Shown one piece after another: positions 64,000 to 64,000 of a DNA stretch of 64,000 nt. Where the stretch lies: positions 4,837,001 through 4,901,000 of the forward strand of contig NZ_AP028664.1 in assembly GCF_041154455.1 (NCBI RefSeq). Direction: 5' to 3'. The notes beneath the pieces are model-generated. The model was not told where the DNA came from and searched no databases. It saw only the letters and a list, made by a program, of their open reading frames with translations. Source of the stretch: Variovorax sp. V213 (GTDB lineage Bacteria > Pseudomonadota > Gammaproteobacteria > Burkholderiales > Burkholderiaceae_C). Position numbers and translations under genes: made by a program. How positions within the stretch are numbered: position 1 is the stretch's first letter; every line of letters begins with the position of its first letter.

Positions 64000-64000
64000 C

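Overview
The window is about 64 kb of high-GC, densely coding chromosomal DNA from a betaproteobacterium. It most likely belongs to the Comamonadaceae and is Variovorax-like. The reasons are the gene content (gatCAB divergent from mreBCD-mrdA, a TctA/TctB pair, homogentisate genes preceded by a DUF2783 protein, an MlaE permease with an N-terminal STAS-like extension) and short intergenic repeats whose core contains CGGCCCGGCAAAGCCGG. The genus is inferred from gene content, not proven. No rRNA, tRNA, CRISPR array, transposase or phage gene was found. Core cell-shape, translation and nucleotide genes lie beside catabolic operons, which points to a main chromosome.

Layout. 0-3.2 kb: the end of a DUF445 gene, a beta-propeller lipoprotein and an MHYT membrane sensor. 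3.3-10.2 kb: a plus-strand acyl-CoA operon (carboxylase beta and biotin-carrying alpha subunits, an SDR, two acyl-CoA dehydrogenases) resembling part of the acyclic terpene (atu) pathway. 10.2-13.6 kb: a slipin, a DEAD-box helicase, an eIF1-like factor, a DUF3820 protein and a glycine-rich RRM protein with a strong terminator. 13.7-18.1 kb: TctB-TctA, then ChrA and TauE/SafE exporters on the minus strand. 18.1-18.5 kb is a non-coding stretch holding a candidate minus-strand small RNA.

18.8-32.3 kb: two divergent operons flank an IclR regulator. On the minus strand are an ALDH7 dehydrogenase, an amino-acid-type binding protein, a class I aminotransferase and a ThDP enzyme. On the plus strand are a polyamine-type ABC importer and a three-subunit HcnABC/opine-oxidase-like amino-acid dehydrogenase. 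Together they look like an uptake and oxidation system for an amino or imino acid; a lysine/pipecolate-like substrate is only a hypothesis. A GMC oxidoreductase with a divergent LysR regulator follows.

35-39 kb: an Mla-type lipid transport operon (MlaE-MlaF-MlaD-lipoprotein). 39.2-45.8 kb: a homogentisate operon (IclR regulator, beta-lactamase-fold protein, flavoprotein hydroxylase with its small partner, HmgA, FahA). 45.8-50.4 kb: mreB-mreC-mreD-mrdA on the minus strand. 50.7-53.9 kb: gatC-gatA-gatB. 54-56.2 kb: pyrE with a DUF4124 gene, and xth. 56.2-64 kb: a minus-strand operon with a GntR regulator, two cysteine hydrolases (one very close to biuret hydrolase), a BMP-type ABC importer, an AtzH/HpxZ-like protein and the end of a taurine/nitrate-type ATPase gene, together suggesting ureide or biuret nitrogen scavenging.

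The most unusual observation is a family of short elements lying exactly at junctions between adjacent ABC-transporter genes in three unrelated operons (26657-26740, 36315-36458, 61012-61073). Each ends in CCAATGACC or CCAATGAGC, so that it supplies the upstream stop codon, a ribosome binding site and the start codon of the downstream gene. Two copies encode nearly the same 26-residue peptide.
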